Part shown: in pieces, positions 44,203-44,226 of the stretch
Numbering within the stretch: position 1 is the stretch's first letter
Layout of the letters: each line of letters opens with the position of its first letter
DNA from: a virus
Length of the DNA: 44,226 nt
Reading direction: 5' to 3' (one strand)
IMG/VR virus record: IMGVR_UViG_3300030329_005860
Span: 6,463-50,688 of that record
Notes under the pieces: generated by a model
Seen by the model: only the letters and a program-made list of their open reading frames with translations
What the model was told of the DNA's origin: nothing
Database searches by the model: none
Translations under genes and position numbers: made by a program

Positions 44203-44226
44203 ATTCTGAAAAAGCCTGATCAACAG
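44192..44226 (-). CDS. C-terminal end of an upstream gene (partial)
   Basis: One frame stays open from the window edge and ends VDQAFSEFLG with TAA at 44192-44194, inside the hairpin loop of RNA element B. The parallel with copy A, whose loop holds the stop of a real gene, supports this as the end of a gene outside the window. Confidence 0.4.
   Translation of the reverse strand, partial: VDQAFSEFLG

Overview
The window is a 44 kb piece of a large, AT-rich tailed-phage (Caudoviricetes) genome, most likely a marine or environmental myovirus relative with a Gram-negative host. Support comes from a UvsX/RecA recombinase, a T4-gp41-like DnaB helicase, a T4 RNase H-like 5' exonuclease, a phage GroES-like cochaperonin, dUTPase, DUF3310, a class II ribonucleotide reductase, an endolysin, five tRNA genes and many tiny overlapping genes. 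Every gene I can support is on the minus strand, so transcription runs from high to low coordinates. Identities come from reading motifs, not from database searches.

Layout in transcription order. (1) 44.2-38.3 kb, recombination and replication: end of an unknown gene, an AIPR/DGQHR-like protein, SlyD-type FKBP isomerase, UvsX/RecA, a small conserved protein, 5' exonuclease and DnaB helicase. A 35-nt RNA motif is repeated at the start of this block. (2) 38.3-31.3 kb: B12-dependent ribonucleotide reductase, GroES-like protein, an exported protein, two proteins of a nucleotidyltransferase-type cassette, a lytic transglycosylase fused to an SGNH hydrolase, and cysteine synthase. (3) 31.3-24.7 kb: DNA polymerase III alpha, a zinc protein, dUTPase, DUF3310, a GMP-reductase-like enzyme, a lipoprotein, a possible ribbon-helix-helix protein and a sigma-region-4-like protein. 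(4) 24.6-18.4 kb: acidic scaffold-like protein, a membrane protein, a ClpP-like protease, endolysin, a 551-aa unknown and GroEL. (5) 18.4-12.0 kb: glutaredoxin, Hsp20, PAP2 phosphatase, peptide deformylase, adenylosuccinate synthetase (PurA family), a second ClpP and tRNA-Arg, -Met, -Thr, -Asn and -Leu. (6) 12.0-0 kb, accessory region: class II glutamine synthetase, a cytidylyltransferase-like protein, a MoxR ATPase with a metallopeptidase/VWA partner, a zinc-knuckle protein, a GIY-YIG protein, single-TM microproteins, and at least a dozen 53-71-aa proteins that begin with a (V/I)GDLV motif and look like SH3/KOW barrels.

The genes form coherent themes. Nucleotide supply is served by ribonucleotide reductase, dUTPase, DUF3310, and a GMP to IMP to adenylosuccinate route that would suit an AT-rich genome. 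Protein folding and turnover is served by GroEL, GroES, Hsp20, FKBP, deformylase and two ClpPs. Glutamine synthetase, cysteine synthase and glutaredoxin point to control of nitrogen and sulfur metabolism.

The strongest non-coding signal is a promoter family found about 18 times: TTGnCn, a spacer of nearly always 16 bp ending in GTKCY or similar, then TATnnT; in the left part the start of the transcript is also conserved. Other unusual items are a 145-nt multibranched RNA candidate at 1151-1295, the duplicated RNA element at 42742-42793 and 44150-44202 in which the upstream stop codon sits in a hairpin loop, and the tandem GDLV array whose genes are joined by a shared 14-nt stop/start overlap.
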